Origin: UBA1672 sp964351365
GTDB lineage: Bacteria > Pseudomonadota > Alphaproteobacteria > Micavibrionales > Micavibrionaceae
Direction of reading: 5' to 3'
Assembly (NCBI GenBank): GCA_964351365.1
Contig: CAYGNP010000001.1
Coordinates: 124,001 to 188,000, forward strand
Length of the DNA stretch: 64,000 bases
Below, one piece after another: positions 42,061-49,871 of the stretch. Position 1 is the first letter of the stretch, and each line of letters opens with the position of its first letter. The notes below the pieces were generated by a model, which saw nothing but the letters and a program-made list of their open reading frames with translations, did not search any database and was not told the DNA's origin. The position numbers were made by a program, and so were the translations under genes.

Positions 42061-42785
42061 GCGAGCCCATTTATGTTTTGAACAAGCGCCTTGCGTTGCA
42101 CCAGCCTTTGGGCGGTTTGCGTACATCGATTGATGCGGTAATGCTGGGCGCGGCATGCCCGGCGCAGAATGGCCAGACGATCCTTGATCTTGGGTGCGGC
42201 GTTGGTAGCGCGGGGCTGTGCGCGGTTACGCGCCTGAAAGGCTTGCGGCTGACGGGTATAGACAAACAGGGTGATCATATTGATTTGGCGCGGCGCAATG
42301 CCGAGCTGAACGGTATAGAGGCGGTGTTTGTGCAGGCCGATCTTCGTGAAGCCGATGCAATCGGCAGTTTTGACCATATCATTTGCAATCCGCCCTACCG
42401 CGATTCGGGGGCGCATATCCCCTCTCCCTCGCCGTCCAAGGCGGTTGCCATTGGGCATGATGATCTTGAGCTTCAGGATTGGACAAATTTTGCCTGGCAG
42501 CATATCAAGGGTCAGGGGAGTTTGAGTGTTATTCATGATGCGGGCTACGTTGATGCTCTTATCCGCGCGCTTTACAGCGAAAAAGGCAAGCGCAGATTTG
42601 GGAGCCTTGAGATTATTCCGCTGTATCCCAAAGCGGGGCAGCCGGCAAGGCGGGTTATTATTCGGGCGTGGAAACACCGGAAATCTCCGGCGCGTCTGCT
42701 TCCGGGGCTTATTATTCATGATGATGCCGGGGGGTATAGGCCGGAGGCTGATGAGATTTTACGTCACTGCGCTGCGCTTGCTTAA
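42057..42785 (+). CDS. trmN6: tRNA1(Val) adenine-N6 methyltransferase-like protein
   Basis: 242 aa. Class I SAM methyltransferase: ILDLGCGVGSAGLCAVTRLK (motif I, ~42-61), LTGIDKQGDHIDLARRNAEL (motif II) and the adenine-N6 catalytic IICNPPYRDSG (~110). Start LNKRLALHQPLGGLRTSIDA resembles YfiC/TrmN6, which modifies A37 of tRNA1(Val). Assignment to this family is good; the exact tRNA target is inferred. Overlaps the transglycosylase stop by 4 bp and the convergent glycyl-tRNA synthetase by 4 bp. Confidence 0.82.
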   Translation: MSEPIYVLNKRLALHQPLGGLRTSIDAVMLGAACPAQNGQTILDLGCGVGSAGLCAVTRLKGLRLTGIDKQGDHIDLARRNAELNGIEAVFVQADLREADAIGSFDHIICNPPYRDSGAHIPSPSPSKAVAIGHDDLELQDWTNFAWQHIKGQGSLSVIHDAGYVDALIRALYSEKGKRRFGSLEIIPLYPKAGQPARRVIIRAWKHRKSPARLLPGLIIHDDAGGYRPEADEILRHCAALA

Positions 42786-44263
42786 CCCCTTATCTTTTTA
42801 CGCAAGAACTCTTTGACCTTATCCAAATGGATGCGTTCCTGCGCCATAGTATTGCGCTCTCGCACCGTCACGGTTTGATCATTGAGGGTGTCATTATCAA
42901 TCGTGAAGCAATAGGGTGTGCCGATCTCATCCTGGCGAGCATAACGCTTGCCGATATTTTGTTTGATGTCGAGATCAACAGCAAATTCCTCGCGTAGATC
43001 CATGTAGAGTTTTTGTGCAATCGGGACGTGTTCTTCCTTGGCCGTCAGGGGCAAGATAGCCGCCTTTTTTGGAGCCATGGAGGGGTGGAAATTCATGTAC
43101 ACACCGGAGGGGCGATTTTCATCCACGGTATAGGCCTCGCAGATCAGGGCGAGTACGCCGCGCGTGAGGCCCGTTGAGGGCTCGATCACATGGGGCAGAT
43201 AACGCTTATTTTCCGCCTGGTCGAAATAATCGAGTTTCTGGCCGGAGAATTCCTGATGCTGCGTGAGGTCAAAATTACCGCGATGGGCAATCCCTTCCAA
43301 CTCATCATAACCAGGGGCGGAGAAGGGAAAGCGGTATTCCACATCAATGGTGCGGGAGGAATAATGCGCGAGATCGGCTTTGGCAACATCAAGGAAGTGC
43401 AGCTCGGATTTTGGAATGCCGACCGATTCCCAGAATTTAGTGCGCGTATCGACCCAGAAGTCAAACCACATGGGCACGTCTTGCTCCTCACAGAACCATT
43501 CCAGCTCCATTTGTTCAAACTCGCGGCTGCGGAAGACAAAGTTACGGGGCGTGACCTCGTTGCGGAAGGCCTTGCCGATTTGCGCGATTCCAAAGGGCAC
43601 TTTGACGCGGGAGCTATCGAGCACATTTTTGAAGTTCAGGAATATTCCAGCGCAGGTTTCGGGGCGCAAATACGCCTTATTCTCATCGCCCGCCGTTGCC
43701 CCAACGAAGGTATGGAACATCATATTGAACTGGCGCGGCTCGGTCAGGGTTCCTGGCGTTTTCACATCCGGTCCTATAATATTCGGGAATTCGCCATAGG
43801 CGATCTGATCAAGCGATTCGACCTTATAATCGCCTGCGCTTTTTCCTTTTGCGAGTTTACCAATGCGTTTTTCGATTTCATCGCTTTCAGCGTCTTTATC
43901 AAAGGCGATGGAGGATCCCTGCCCGTCTTTGGGGATGTAGACTTTTACGTGGTCGGCGCGATAGCGTTTCTTGCTTTCCTTACAATCGACCATGGGGTCA
44001 GAGAATCCGCCGACATGGCCGGAGGCTTCCCAGCATTTCGGGTTCTGGATAATACTCGAATCAACGCCGACGATATCAATCGGCGCGCCGTCCGGGCCGA
44101 TTGGGGGGGTGATAACCATATCCTTCCACCAGCGGTCGCGCAGGTTATTTTTGAGCTCTACGCCAAGCGGGCCATAGTCCCAGAAGCCATTCAGGCCGCC
44201 GTAAATGTCAGAGGCCGGAAAGATAAATCCGCGGCGTTTGCAAAGGGAAACGATGTCTTTCAT
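42782..44263 (-). CDS. glyQS: Glycyl-tRNA synthetase, dimeric (alpha2) type
   Basis: 493 aa. Class II synthetase of the single-chain eukaryotic/archaeal/Gram-positive type: CKRRGFIFPASDIYGGLNGF at the N-terminus, motif 2 AQIGKAFRNEVTPRNFVFRS with EFEQMELEWF, and motif 3 VIEPSTGLTRGVLALICEAY. The C-terminal anticodon-binding domain (APKKAAILPLTAKEEHVPIA) completes it. Most alphaproteobacteria use the separate tetrameric GlyQ/GlyS, so this form is noteworthy. It overlaps the convergent methyltransferase by 4 bp. A repeat element and a 300-bp AT-rich tract lie upstream. Confidence 0.93.
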   Translation of the reverse strand: MKDIVSLCKRRGFIFPASDIYGGLNGFWDYGPLGVELKNNLRDRWWKDMVITPPIGPDGAPIDIVGVDSSIIQNPKCWEASGHVGGFSDPMVDCKESKKRYRADHVKVYIPKDGQGSSIAFDKDAESDEIEKRIGKLAKGKSAGDYKVESLDQIAYGEFPNIIGPDVKTPGTLTEPRQFNMMFHTFVGATAGDENKAYLRPETCAGIFLNFKNVLDSSRVKVPFGIAQIGKAFRNEVTPRNFVFRSREFEQMELEWFCEEQDVPMWFDFWVDTRTKFWESVGIPKSELHFLDVAKADLAHYSSRTIDVEYRFPFSAPGYDELEGIAHRGNFDLTQHQEFSGQKLDYFDQAENKRYLPHVIEPSTGLTRGVLALICEAYTVDENRPSGVYMNFHPSMAPKKAAILPLTAKEEHVPIAQKLYMDLREEFAVDLDIKQNIGKRYARQDEIGTPYCFTIDNDTLNDQTVTVRERNTMAQERIHLDKVKEFLRKKIRG

Positions 44264-44284
44264 GGGTTTTAACCTTTTTTGTAT

Positions 44285-44350
44285 GTCATTCTGAACGCTC
44301 GCGAGAGCCCAAAGAAACCAGATCCTTCAGCGCAAGCGCTTCAGGATGAC
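44285..44350. repeat. Paired-palindrome intergenic repeat, diverged copy 4
   Basis: GTCATTCTGAACGCTCGCGA through CGCTTCAGGATGAC. Hairpin B is intact, hairpin A is altered (CGCTCGCGAG replaces GGGCTTTAGCCC) and the spacer is shortened. The mosaic look supports independent halves. Confidence 0.75.
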
Positions 44351-44442
44351 GTGTTTATTCATCGCATCATGGCGCGAAAAAGTAAGAAAAACAAGGCATT
44401 GGTTGCGTTTGACAAAAAAATTATAAAATAATTTTATTTATT

Positions 44443-44514
44443 TCAATATCGAGATTACTGAATTCAATATCGATACTTTATAATAATATTATAGTATTTA
44501 TTTCTCTAATATCG
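44443..44514. repeat. Three direct repeats phased at 21 and 42 bp
   Basis: TCAATATCG at 44443 and 44464 and CTAATATCG at 44506. Start-to-start distances are 21 and 42 bp, two and four helical turns, so all three face the same side of DNA. They look like binding sites of one regulator. Confidence 0.5.
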
Positions 44515-44600
44515 GAACTATGTGGCCTTTACTTCGGTATTATAGTAATAAATATTATCATTTACTTAGTTTTTACTACAGTTTTTTACATGTTTTTTTC

Positions 44601-44629
44601 TTGACTGTTGCACGCTTTTTTTATATAGT
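44601..44629 (+). promoter_or_regulatory. Promoter of the 89-aa membrane protein gene
   Basis: TTGACT (44601-44606), a 17-bp spacer, TATAGT (44624-44629). The transcript would start near 44636, 18 bases before the ATG, with GGAAGGA as ribosome site. Confidence 0.65.
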
Positions 44630-44653
44630 AAGAACATAGGAAGGATAAAAGCG

Positions 44654-44923
44654 ATGGCATTTAATAGAGAAGGTGTACAGTATGGCTCAGGAGTTACTGG
44701 TGTTGATCCAGCAACTGCGGCTAATATTGCGATGCAGTCTGCACAAGATAGAGGTAACAGTGGTGGTTCAGACCGTGGTGATTACTTCAGACCTCTTCCC
44801 CAAGCTTTTGCCGCTGCGGCTTCACCAAAAGGATTTCGAAATGCTGCTATCGGTTTAGTACTTTTGTTTGCAGTTGCTGCCTTTGCAGCAGGTTTAGGAC
44901 AACCGATGACATTGAGTTTTTAG
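44654..44923 (+). CDS. Unknown small membrane protein
   Basis: 89 aa, not recognised. Residues 1-60 are polar and Gly/Ser-rich (REGVQYGSGVTGVDPATAAN; SAQDRGNSGGSDRGDYF). One hydrophobic helix at ~64-82 (AAIGLVLLFAVAAFAAGLGQ) lies near the C-terminus, so a tail-anchored topology is likely. It has a strong promoter and a good GGAAGGA ribosome site, which argues for real and perhaps high expression. It is flanked upstream by phased repeats and downstream by a bidirectional terminator. Function unknown. Confidence 0.68.
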   Translation: MAFNREGVQYGSGVTGVDPATAANIAMQSAQDRGNSGGSDRGDYFRPLPQAFAAAASPKGFRNAAIGLVLLFAVAAFAAGLGQPMTLSF

Positions 44924-45099
44924 TTAAGAATTTTTGAAAAGGTAGATGGAAACAAACACGCCTTTGAGATTGGGAAAATGGCGCAGACGGGAAAACCCGC
45001 AGCCAGGTTGAAAAAAGAAGTAAAATAATAATAAGAGCAACAATGCTCAATTTAAGTAAAACCATAAGAAAAAGAGGCATAAGCCTTTGAGTTGGGGTT
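44924..45099. other. Intergenic stretch after the 89-aa gene
   Basis: Contains a 21-codon frame from the ATG at 44946 to the TGA at 45009-45011 (weak AAAGG upstream; low confidence) and a small AGGC-ATAA-GCCT hairpin near 45074. A short structured 3' UTR is the simplest reading. Confidence 0.3.
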
Positions 45100-45136
45100 A
45101 AAAAAAGGTGACTGAGAAAACTCGGCACCTTTTTTC
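45100..45136. terminator. Bidirectional intrinsic terminator
   Basis: AAAAAAGGTG and CACCTTTTTT pair, with an inner GAG-AAAA-CTC. A/T runs on both sides let it end the plus-strand small gene and the minus-strand degP-type gene. Confidence 0.8.
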
Positions 45137-45157
45137 TTTTTGCTGAGCGATGTGGGT

Positions 45158-45207
45158 GGATTCTTCGCTGCGCTCAGAATGACAGGGAGGGCGCTCAGAA
45201 TGACAGG
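45158..45207. repeat. Solo half-unit repeat with duplicated tail
   Basis: GGATTCTTCGCTGCGCTCAG + AATGACAGG, then GGGCGCTCAGAATGACAGG again. It matches the hairpin A half of the paired elements and the copy inside uup. It lies just after the degP-type stop codon. Confidence 0.7.
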
Positions 45208-45214
45208 AAAGAGC

Positions 45215-46624
45215 TTAACGTAAATAAATCTGGTTGACGCGCCCGCCACGATTAATCACGAGGTATGGGCCGTTTGTGCGCGGTGCGGAGAGCGCCTTTT
45301 CAACATCGGCAGGTTTTTCGATTTTCTGGCCGTTGACCTCCAGAAGGATATCGCCTACCGCAACCGTGCGGAAGAAAGAGCGGCTGGGGGCGCTGAGCAC
45401 GACGACGCCCTGCTCTTCCGTGATCAGACCTAGCTCAACGGAAACGGCAGGGTTTATATTCGATATTGTCACACCGTTTAGAACGTGATTCCCGCTCAGG
45501 CGGATTTCCTCGCGCGCGGGATGCTCCGGTGGGGCGATAACGGTGATTTTTTTCGTTATAGTTTTACCATCGCGCAAGATGTCAATTTCCGCTTCTTTTC
45601 CAATCGGTACGGTCGCGATACGGAATTTCATTTCCGCCGAGTCGCGAATCGGGGTTTTGTTCAATGCGATAATTAGATCCCCTACCTTTACGCCTGCGGC
45701 CAATAGGGGGCTTGCGCTATGAAGCTTGGTGATGAGCGCGCCGACCGGTTTGGGTAATCCTAGGCTCATGGCAATTTCAGAGGTGACGTTTTGTGAGCTG
45801 ACGCCGAGCCAAGGGCGGATGATGCCGCGCTCTCCGGTTTGGCCGCTGAGCGAGGCCGCAATCACACTTGCCACCATTTCAGAAGGGATGGCAAAGCCGA
45901 TTCCCATGGAGCCGCCGCTGCGGGAATAGATGGCGGTGTTTATCCCTACGACTTTGCCGTCCATTGCAACAAGCGGCCCGCCGGAGTTTCCCGGGTTGAT
46001 GGCGGCGTCTGTCTGGATGAAGAAATTAAAATCATTGATATCCAATGCCGAGCGTCCTTGCGCGGAGACAATGCCGCTGGTGACAGTTTGCCCTACACCG
46101 AATGGGTTTCCGATGGCAAGCACGAGATCGCCGACCTCAAGCGATTCGCTTGGTTTGAGGGTAACAAAGGGAAACTCAATCGTCTCGCCCGTGATTTGTA
46201 AAAGCGCGAGATCGGAGGCGGGATCGGAGAGAATGAGTGAGGCCGGATATTCGTTGCCATCGGCCAGTGCGATTGTGATTTCCTGCGCGCCATTTATGAC
46301 ATGCGCATTCGTCACAATCAGGCCGCCTTTGCTGACGATCACGCCGGAGCCAAGCGCACTCTCGATTTGCTGGCGCATACGCCCGCCGAACAAATTGTCG
46401 TTAAAAAACTGGCCGAAGAAGGGATCATCCATGAAGGGATTACGAAATTGCGCGGTTACGGCGCGTTTTGTGTAAATATTGACAACGGCTGGTGCAACCT
46501 GTTTTACCAATGGCGCGAATGATAAATTAACCTGCGCTTGGTTTTGCGGCACAGCAGGCTGTTGCGCATATACGTTTAAGGGTATAAGCAAAGCTAGAAG
46601 TAGAGTAAAAATTCTGCTAAACAT
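45215..46624 (-). CDS. degP: DegP/DegQ-type periplasmic serine protease
   Basis: 469 aa from the ATG at 46624, which begins the signal peptide MFSRIFTLLLALLIPLNVYA. A start at 46681 would add 19 residues ahead of it. Trypsin-like domain with catalytic H108 (VTNAHVING), D138 (DPASDLALLQ) and S214 (NPGNSGGPLVA). Two PDZ domains follow, about residues 275-365 and 380-465. HtrA proteases degrade or refold damaged envelope proteins. The Q-linker RNPFMDDPFFGQFFNDNLFG is DegP-like but short. It is divergent from panB with only 41 bp between, so their promoters overlap. Confidence 0.92.
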   Translation of the reverse strand: MFSRIFTLLLALLIPLNVYAQQPAVPQNQAQVNLSFAPLVKQVAPAVVNIYTKRAVTAQFRNPFMDDPFFGQFFNDNLFGGRMRQQIESALGSGVIVSKGGLIVTNAHVINGAQEITIALADGNEYPASLILSDPASDLALLQITGETIEFPFVTLKPSESLEVGDLVLAIGNPFGVGQTVTSGIVSAQGRSALDINDFNFFIQTDAAINPGNSGGPLVAMDGKVVGINTAIYSRSGGSMGIGFAIPSEMVASVIAASLSGQTGERGIIRPWLGVSSQNVTSEIAMSLGLPKPVGALITKLHSASPLLAAGVKVGDLIIALNKTPIRDSAEMKFRIATVPIGKEAEIDILRDGKTITKKITVIAPPEHPAREEIRLSGNHVLNGVTISNINPAVSVELGLITEEQGVVVLSAPSRSFFRTVAVGDILLEVNGQKIEKPADVEKALSAPRTNGPYLVINRGGRVNQIYLR

Positions 46625-46665
46625 GCGAAAAAATTTAATATCAGTGTAAGAAAAATTCAAGAGAT

Positions 46666-47469
46666 ATGATGCGAAAAACACCGGATCAAATTAAATTGCG
46701 GAAAAATGCAGATCCCGTTGTTTGCCTTACCGCCTATAGCACGCCTATGGCGCGGTTGCTTGATGCGCATTGCGATGTGCTGCTGGTGGGGGATTCGCTC
46801 GGGATGGCGCTGTACGGGATGGAGGATACACTTGGTGTCAGCCTCGATATGATGATTAATCACGGCAAGGCGGTTATGCGCGGGGCAGAACATGCCTGTG
46901 TGGTGGTGGATATGCCCTTTGGGACGTATGAGATGGGCCGCGCGGATGCCCTATCAAACGCGCAGCGGATTATGACAGAAACCGGCTGTGATGCCGTCAA
47001 GCTTGAGGGGGGCGTTGATGTTGCCGATACGATTGCCCATCTCTGTGCCCAGGGTGTGCCAGTTATGGCGCATATCGGTCTGCAGCCGCAATCTGTGCGT
47101 AAGGAAGGCGGCTATAAGGTGAAGGGGAAAACCGATGATGATGCGGCGCGCCTGATTGACGATGCGCGCGCAATTGAGGCGGCGGGCGCGTTTTCAGTTG
47201 TGATAGAGGGGACGATTGATACGGTGAGTGAGGCGATTACCCGCGCGATTTCTATTCCGACAATTGGAATTGGCGCGTCTGCGGCGTGTGATGGGCAGAT
47301 TCTGGTGAGTGAGGATATGCTTGGTCTGACGGTTGGGCATGTTGCGAAATTTGTGAAGCAATATGCGGTTTTACGTGATGATATTTCCGCTGCCGCTGCG
47401 CGCTATGCCGATGATGTGCGCGCCCGGACATTTCCGGGTGATGCGCAGGTTTATAAGAAGAAGCCGTGA
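46666..47469 (+). CDS. panB: 3-methyl-2-oxobutanoate hydroxymethyltransferase
   Basis: 267 aa, normal length. First committed step of pantothenate synthesis: transfers a hydroxymethyl group from methylene-THF to ketoisovalerate. Motifs: VVCLTAYSTPMARLLDAHCD, LLVGDSLGMALYGMEDTLGV (Mg and substrate), VKLEGG, VMAHIGLQPQSV with the catalytic region, and IPTIGIGASAACDGQILVSEDML. It starts ATG-ATG; the first is used here, though the second is equally possible. Overlaps panC by 1 bp (TGATG), forming a panBC operon. Confidence 0.93.
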   Translation: MMRKTPDQIKLRKNADPVVCLTAYSTPMARLLDAHCDVLLVGDSLGMALYGMEDTLGVSLDMMINHGKAVMRGAEHACVVVDMPFGTYEMGRADALSNAQRIMTETGCDAVKLEGGVDVADTIAHLCAQGVPVMAHIGLQPQSVRKEGGYKVKGKTDDDAARLIDDARAIEAAGAFSVVIEGTIDTVSEAITRAISIPTIGIGASAACDGQILVSEDMLGLTVGHVAKFVKQYAVLRDDISAAAARYADDVRARTFPGDAQVYKKKP

Positions 47470-48197
47470 TGCGGGTTGCGCGATCAAGGGATGAGCTTGC
47501 GGCCTTTAAGGGCAGGCTTGCGTTCGTGCCGACCATGGGCGCGCTGCACGAGGGGCATTTGTCTCTTGTGCGCCTTGCGCGCACACGGGCCGATTATGTG
47601 GCGGTGAGTATTTTTGTTAATCCCACCCAATTTGCTCCACATGAGGATTTTGATGCCTATCCGCGCATGATTGAGCAGGATCTGGAGAGACTGGATGATG
47701 TTGATCTGGTGTATTTGCCACGCGTAGAGGATTTGTATCCGGACGGGGCGGTGGCGGATATCCAATCTGGTGCAGCGGCGCAGGGGCTGGAGAGCGATTT
47801 TCGTCCGCATTTCTTTGACGGGGTTTGTAGCGTTGTGCACAGGCTTTTTGCGCAGATTAAACCCGATGTTGCCGTGTTCGGGGAGAAGGATTTCCAGCAG
47901 CTTATGGTGATTCGCGAAATGGTGAAGGTGTTCGGCTTGCCGGTTGAGATTATTGGCGCGCCGACGCTGCGTGATGCGTATGGCCTTGCTCTGTCTTCGC
48001 GCAATGTGTATCTGAATGCGGAGGAGCTGGAGATCGCGCGCAAGCTCAATGTGGTTTTACGCTCCGAGCGCCCTACCCCCCAGGCTTTGCTAGACGTTGG
48101 TTTTGACAAGGTTGATTACGTTGAGCGCCGATGGGGGCGCATATTGGCTGCTGCGTGGATCGGTAAGACCAGGTTGATTGATAATGTTGAGATTTAA
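47469..48197 (+). CDS. panC: Pantothenate synthetase, shortened C-terminal domain
   Basis: 242 aa. ATP-dependent joining of pantoate and beta-alanine. HIGH-type motif VPTMGALHEGHLSLVRLA (~20-37), FVNPTQFAPHEDF, FGEKDFQQLMVIREMV (~139) and SSRNVYL with its KMSKS-equivalent. The end KTRLIDNVEI is intact, yet only ~56 residues lie between SSRN and LIDN against roughly 80 in E. coli PanC (283 aa). The loss is thus internal to the dimerising C-terminal domain, not a truncation. The start codon overlaps the panB stop. A shared terminator follows. Confidence 0.9.
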   Translation: MRVARSRDELAAFKGRLAFVPTMGALHEGHLSLVRLARTRADYVAVSIFVNPTQFAPHEDFDAYPRMIEQDLERLDDVDLVYLPRVEDLYPDGAVADIQSGAAAQGLESDFRPHFFDGVCSVVHRLFAQIKPDVAVFGEKDFQQLMVIREMVKVFGLPVEIIGAPTLRDAYGLALSSRNVYLNAEELEIARKLNVVLRSERPTPQALLDVGFDKVDYVERRWGRILAAAWIGKTRLIDNVEI

Positions 48198-48225
48198 AAA
48201 AAGCCCCTGAATTTGGGGCTTTTTG
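48196..48225. terminator. Bidirectional terminator between panC and rplQ
   Basis: AAAAAGCCCC pairs with GGGGCTTTTT around TGAATTTGGG-type loop bases, with A and T tracts on both sides. It ends panBC on the plus strand and the alpha operon on the minus strand. Confidence 0.88.
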
Positions 48226-48231
48226 TTATTA

Positions 48232-48693
48232 TTACGCAGCAGCGGCTTTTTTCTCCGGTGCGTCTTCATATTCGTCATCGAATTGAACGGGACCTGAGTC
48301 CAGACCTTTGGCTTCAGGATCGCGGTCAACGAATTCAACGATGGCCATAGGTGCAGCATCACCATAGCGAAATCCGGCCTTCAGAACGCGGATATAACCG
48401 CCGGGGCGGTCTGCATAGCGCTCTGCCAGAACGTCAAAGATTTTTTTGACCTGGGCTTCGTCACGTATTTTTGAAATGGCCTGACGGCGTTTTGCAACTG
48501 ATGTGTCCGGATTTGCAGATGCCTGCTTGCCCAGAGTGATGAGTTTTTCAACGTAGGGGCGAAGCTCTTTGGCTTTTGGCAGTGTGGTTGTGATCTGCTC
48601 ATGCTTGATCAGGGCAGCCGCCATATTTGCCAGCATCGCCTTGCGGTGGCTGGAGGTTCTGTTTAGTTTTCTTTGTTTCATGCCATGTCTCAT
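48232..48693 (-). CDS. rplQ: 50S ribosomal protein L17
   Basis: 153 aa; E. coli L17 is 127. The core MRHGMKQRKLNRTSSHRKAM to GGYIRVLKAGFRYGDAAPMA is standard. The extra ~30 residues form an acidic then Ala-rich tail (FDDEYEDAPEKKAAAA). L17 sits near the peptide exit. Last gene of the alpha operon, ending at the bidirectional terminator. A 109-bp spacer with two hairpins separates it from rpoA. Confidence 0.96.
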   Translation of the reverse strand: MRHGMKQRKLNRTSSHRKAMLANMAAALIKHEQITTTLPKAKELRPYVEKLITLGKQASANPDTSVAKRRQAISKIRDEAQVKKIFDVLAERYADRPGGYIRVLKAGFRYGDAAPMAIVEFVDRDPEAKGLDSGPVQFDDEYEDAPEKKAAAA

Positions 48694-48733
48694 AACATTT
48701 CACCTTTCTTTGCCACTTCTGGCTGTCTGCGGC

Positions 48734-48788
48734 CTCACGCGTGAGAGCCATTTTATTTTCGCCCTGCACTATTACGTTACAGGGCGAA
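48734..48788 (-). other. Two mRNA hairpins between rpoA and rplQ
   Basis: CTCACGCGTGAG (48734-48745) is a perfect 12-bp palindrome, and TTCGCCCTG/CAGGGCGAA (48758-48788) form a 9-bp stem with a 13-nt loop. No T-run follows on the minus strand, so these look like processing or stability structures rather than terminators. Confidence 0.5.
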
Positions 48789-48802
48789 TTAGGCACCATG
48801 CC

Positions 48803-49819
48803 TTAAAATTGTTGCTCGTCTAGTTTACGGGCAAGATCTTCTATGTTTTCCGGTGGCCATCCTTCGACCTGCATACCTAGATATAGACCCATCGTTTGGA
48901 GCACTTCCTTGATTTCATTCAAAGATTTACGTCCGAAGTTTGGTGTACGAAGCATATCGCTCTCGCTCTTGAGGACAAGATCACCAATGTAAACGATGTT
49001 GTCGTTTTTCAGGCAGTTTGCAGAACGAACAGAAAGCTCCAACTCTTCGACCTTCTTGAGAAGGTTTTTGTTGAATGGCAACTCTTGCTCTTCTTCTTTT
49101 TCAGATGCTGCTTTTGGCTCATCGAAGTTAACGAAGATCTGCAACTGATCCTGCATGATGCGCGCGGCGTAGGCCACTGCATCTTCCGGGCTGATGACGC
49201 CGTTGGTTTCAACGATCAACTCGAGTTTGTCGTAGTCAGTAATCTGGCCAACGCGTGTATCGGTGACTTCGTATGTCACTTTGCGCACGGGTGAGAACAC
49301 TGAGTCGATTGGAATCATCCCAACCGGGCATTCTTCGGGGCGGTTTTGTGCGGCGGGGCGGTAGCCTTTGCCCGTGTCGACTGTCATTTCCATGCTAAGT
49401 TTTGCGCCTTTATCAAGCGTACAGATAACGAGATCGGGGTTCATAATTTCGATGTCTGCACCGGCCTCGATTTGTGCGGCGGTGACTTCGCATGGGCCTT
49501 CAGCGCTCAGGCGCATTTTACGCGCGCCTTCTGCGTGGACGCGCACAGCTAACGCTTTCAGGTTGAGAATAATATCCGTTACGTCTTCACGCACGCCTTC
49601 GATAGAAGAGAATTCGTGCAAAACGCCATCAATCTGAACGGCGGTCACAGCCGCGCCCTGAAGGGATGAGAGCAGAATGCGGCGTATCGCATTGCCGAGT
49701 GTCAGGCCAAATCCGCGCTCGAGCGGCTCTGCGATCACTTTGCCAACGTTAACGCGGCCTGTGCTTGAAACGTTTAGTTTTTCGGGTTTAATCAGCTCTT
49801 GCCAGTTTTTCTGTATCAA
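48803..49819 (-). CDS. rpoA: RNA polymerase alpha subunit
   Basis: 338 aa. N-terminal domain (1-~235) for dimerisation and beta/beta' assembly: EPLERGFGLTLGNAIRRILL. C-terminal domain (~255-320) contacts UP elements and activators: LSVRSANCLKNDNIVYIGDL, then PNFGRKSLNEIKEVLQTMGL. The linker is rich in Glu and Lys. Located between rpsK and rplQ with no rpsD, the alphaproteobacterial order. Confidence 0.97.
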   Translation of the reverse strand: MIQKNWQELIKPEKLNVSSTGRVNVGKVIAEPLERGFGLTLGNAIRRILLSSLQGAAVTAVQIDGVLHEFSSIEGVREDVTDIILNLKALAVRVHAEGARKMRLSAEGPCEVTAAQIEAGADIEIMNPDLVICTLDKGAKLSMEMTVDTGKGYRPAAQNRPEECPVGMIPIDSVFSPVRKVTYEVTDTRVGQITDYDKLELIVETNGVISPEDAVAYAARIMQDQLQIFVNFDEPKAASEKEEEQELPFNKNLLKKVEELELSVRSANCLKNDNIVYIGDLVLKSESDMLRTPNFGRKSLNEIKEVLQTMGLYLGMQVEGWPPENIEDLARKLDEQQF

Positions 49820-49871
49820 GATGAACTCCTATATTTTTTGAGTTAAAATGTCTTACTTTATTCGTCTTTAC

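Larger units (their letters stand above)
44351..44653. other. AT-rich regulatory tract upstream of the 89-aa gene
   Basis: About 300 bp with no protein gene. It holds an upstream TTGACA-N17-TTTTAT (44409-44437), three phased TCAATATCG-like repeats (44443-44514), an inverted-looking CGGTATTATAG near 44535, and the proximal promoter at 44601. Confidence 0.5.

Noticed and set aside
43190..44272. Long plus-strand open frame of ~360 codons opposite glyQS
   Set aside because: The minus strand encodes an intact glycyl-tRNA synthetase through the same bases; the antisense frame has no ribosome site and no recognisable domain.
44946..45011. 21-codon mini-ORF downstream of the 89-aa gene
   Set aside because: Too short, weak ribosome site, no second line of evidence; mentioned only as part of the intergenic description.
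48758..48788. Hairpin between rpoA and rplQ as a terminator
   Set aside because: Strong stem, but the minus-strand bases after it are A-rich with no T-run, and rplQ must be transcribed through it.
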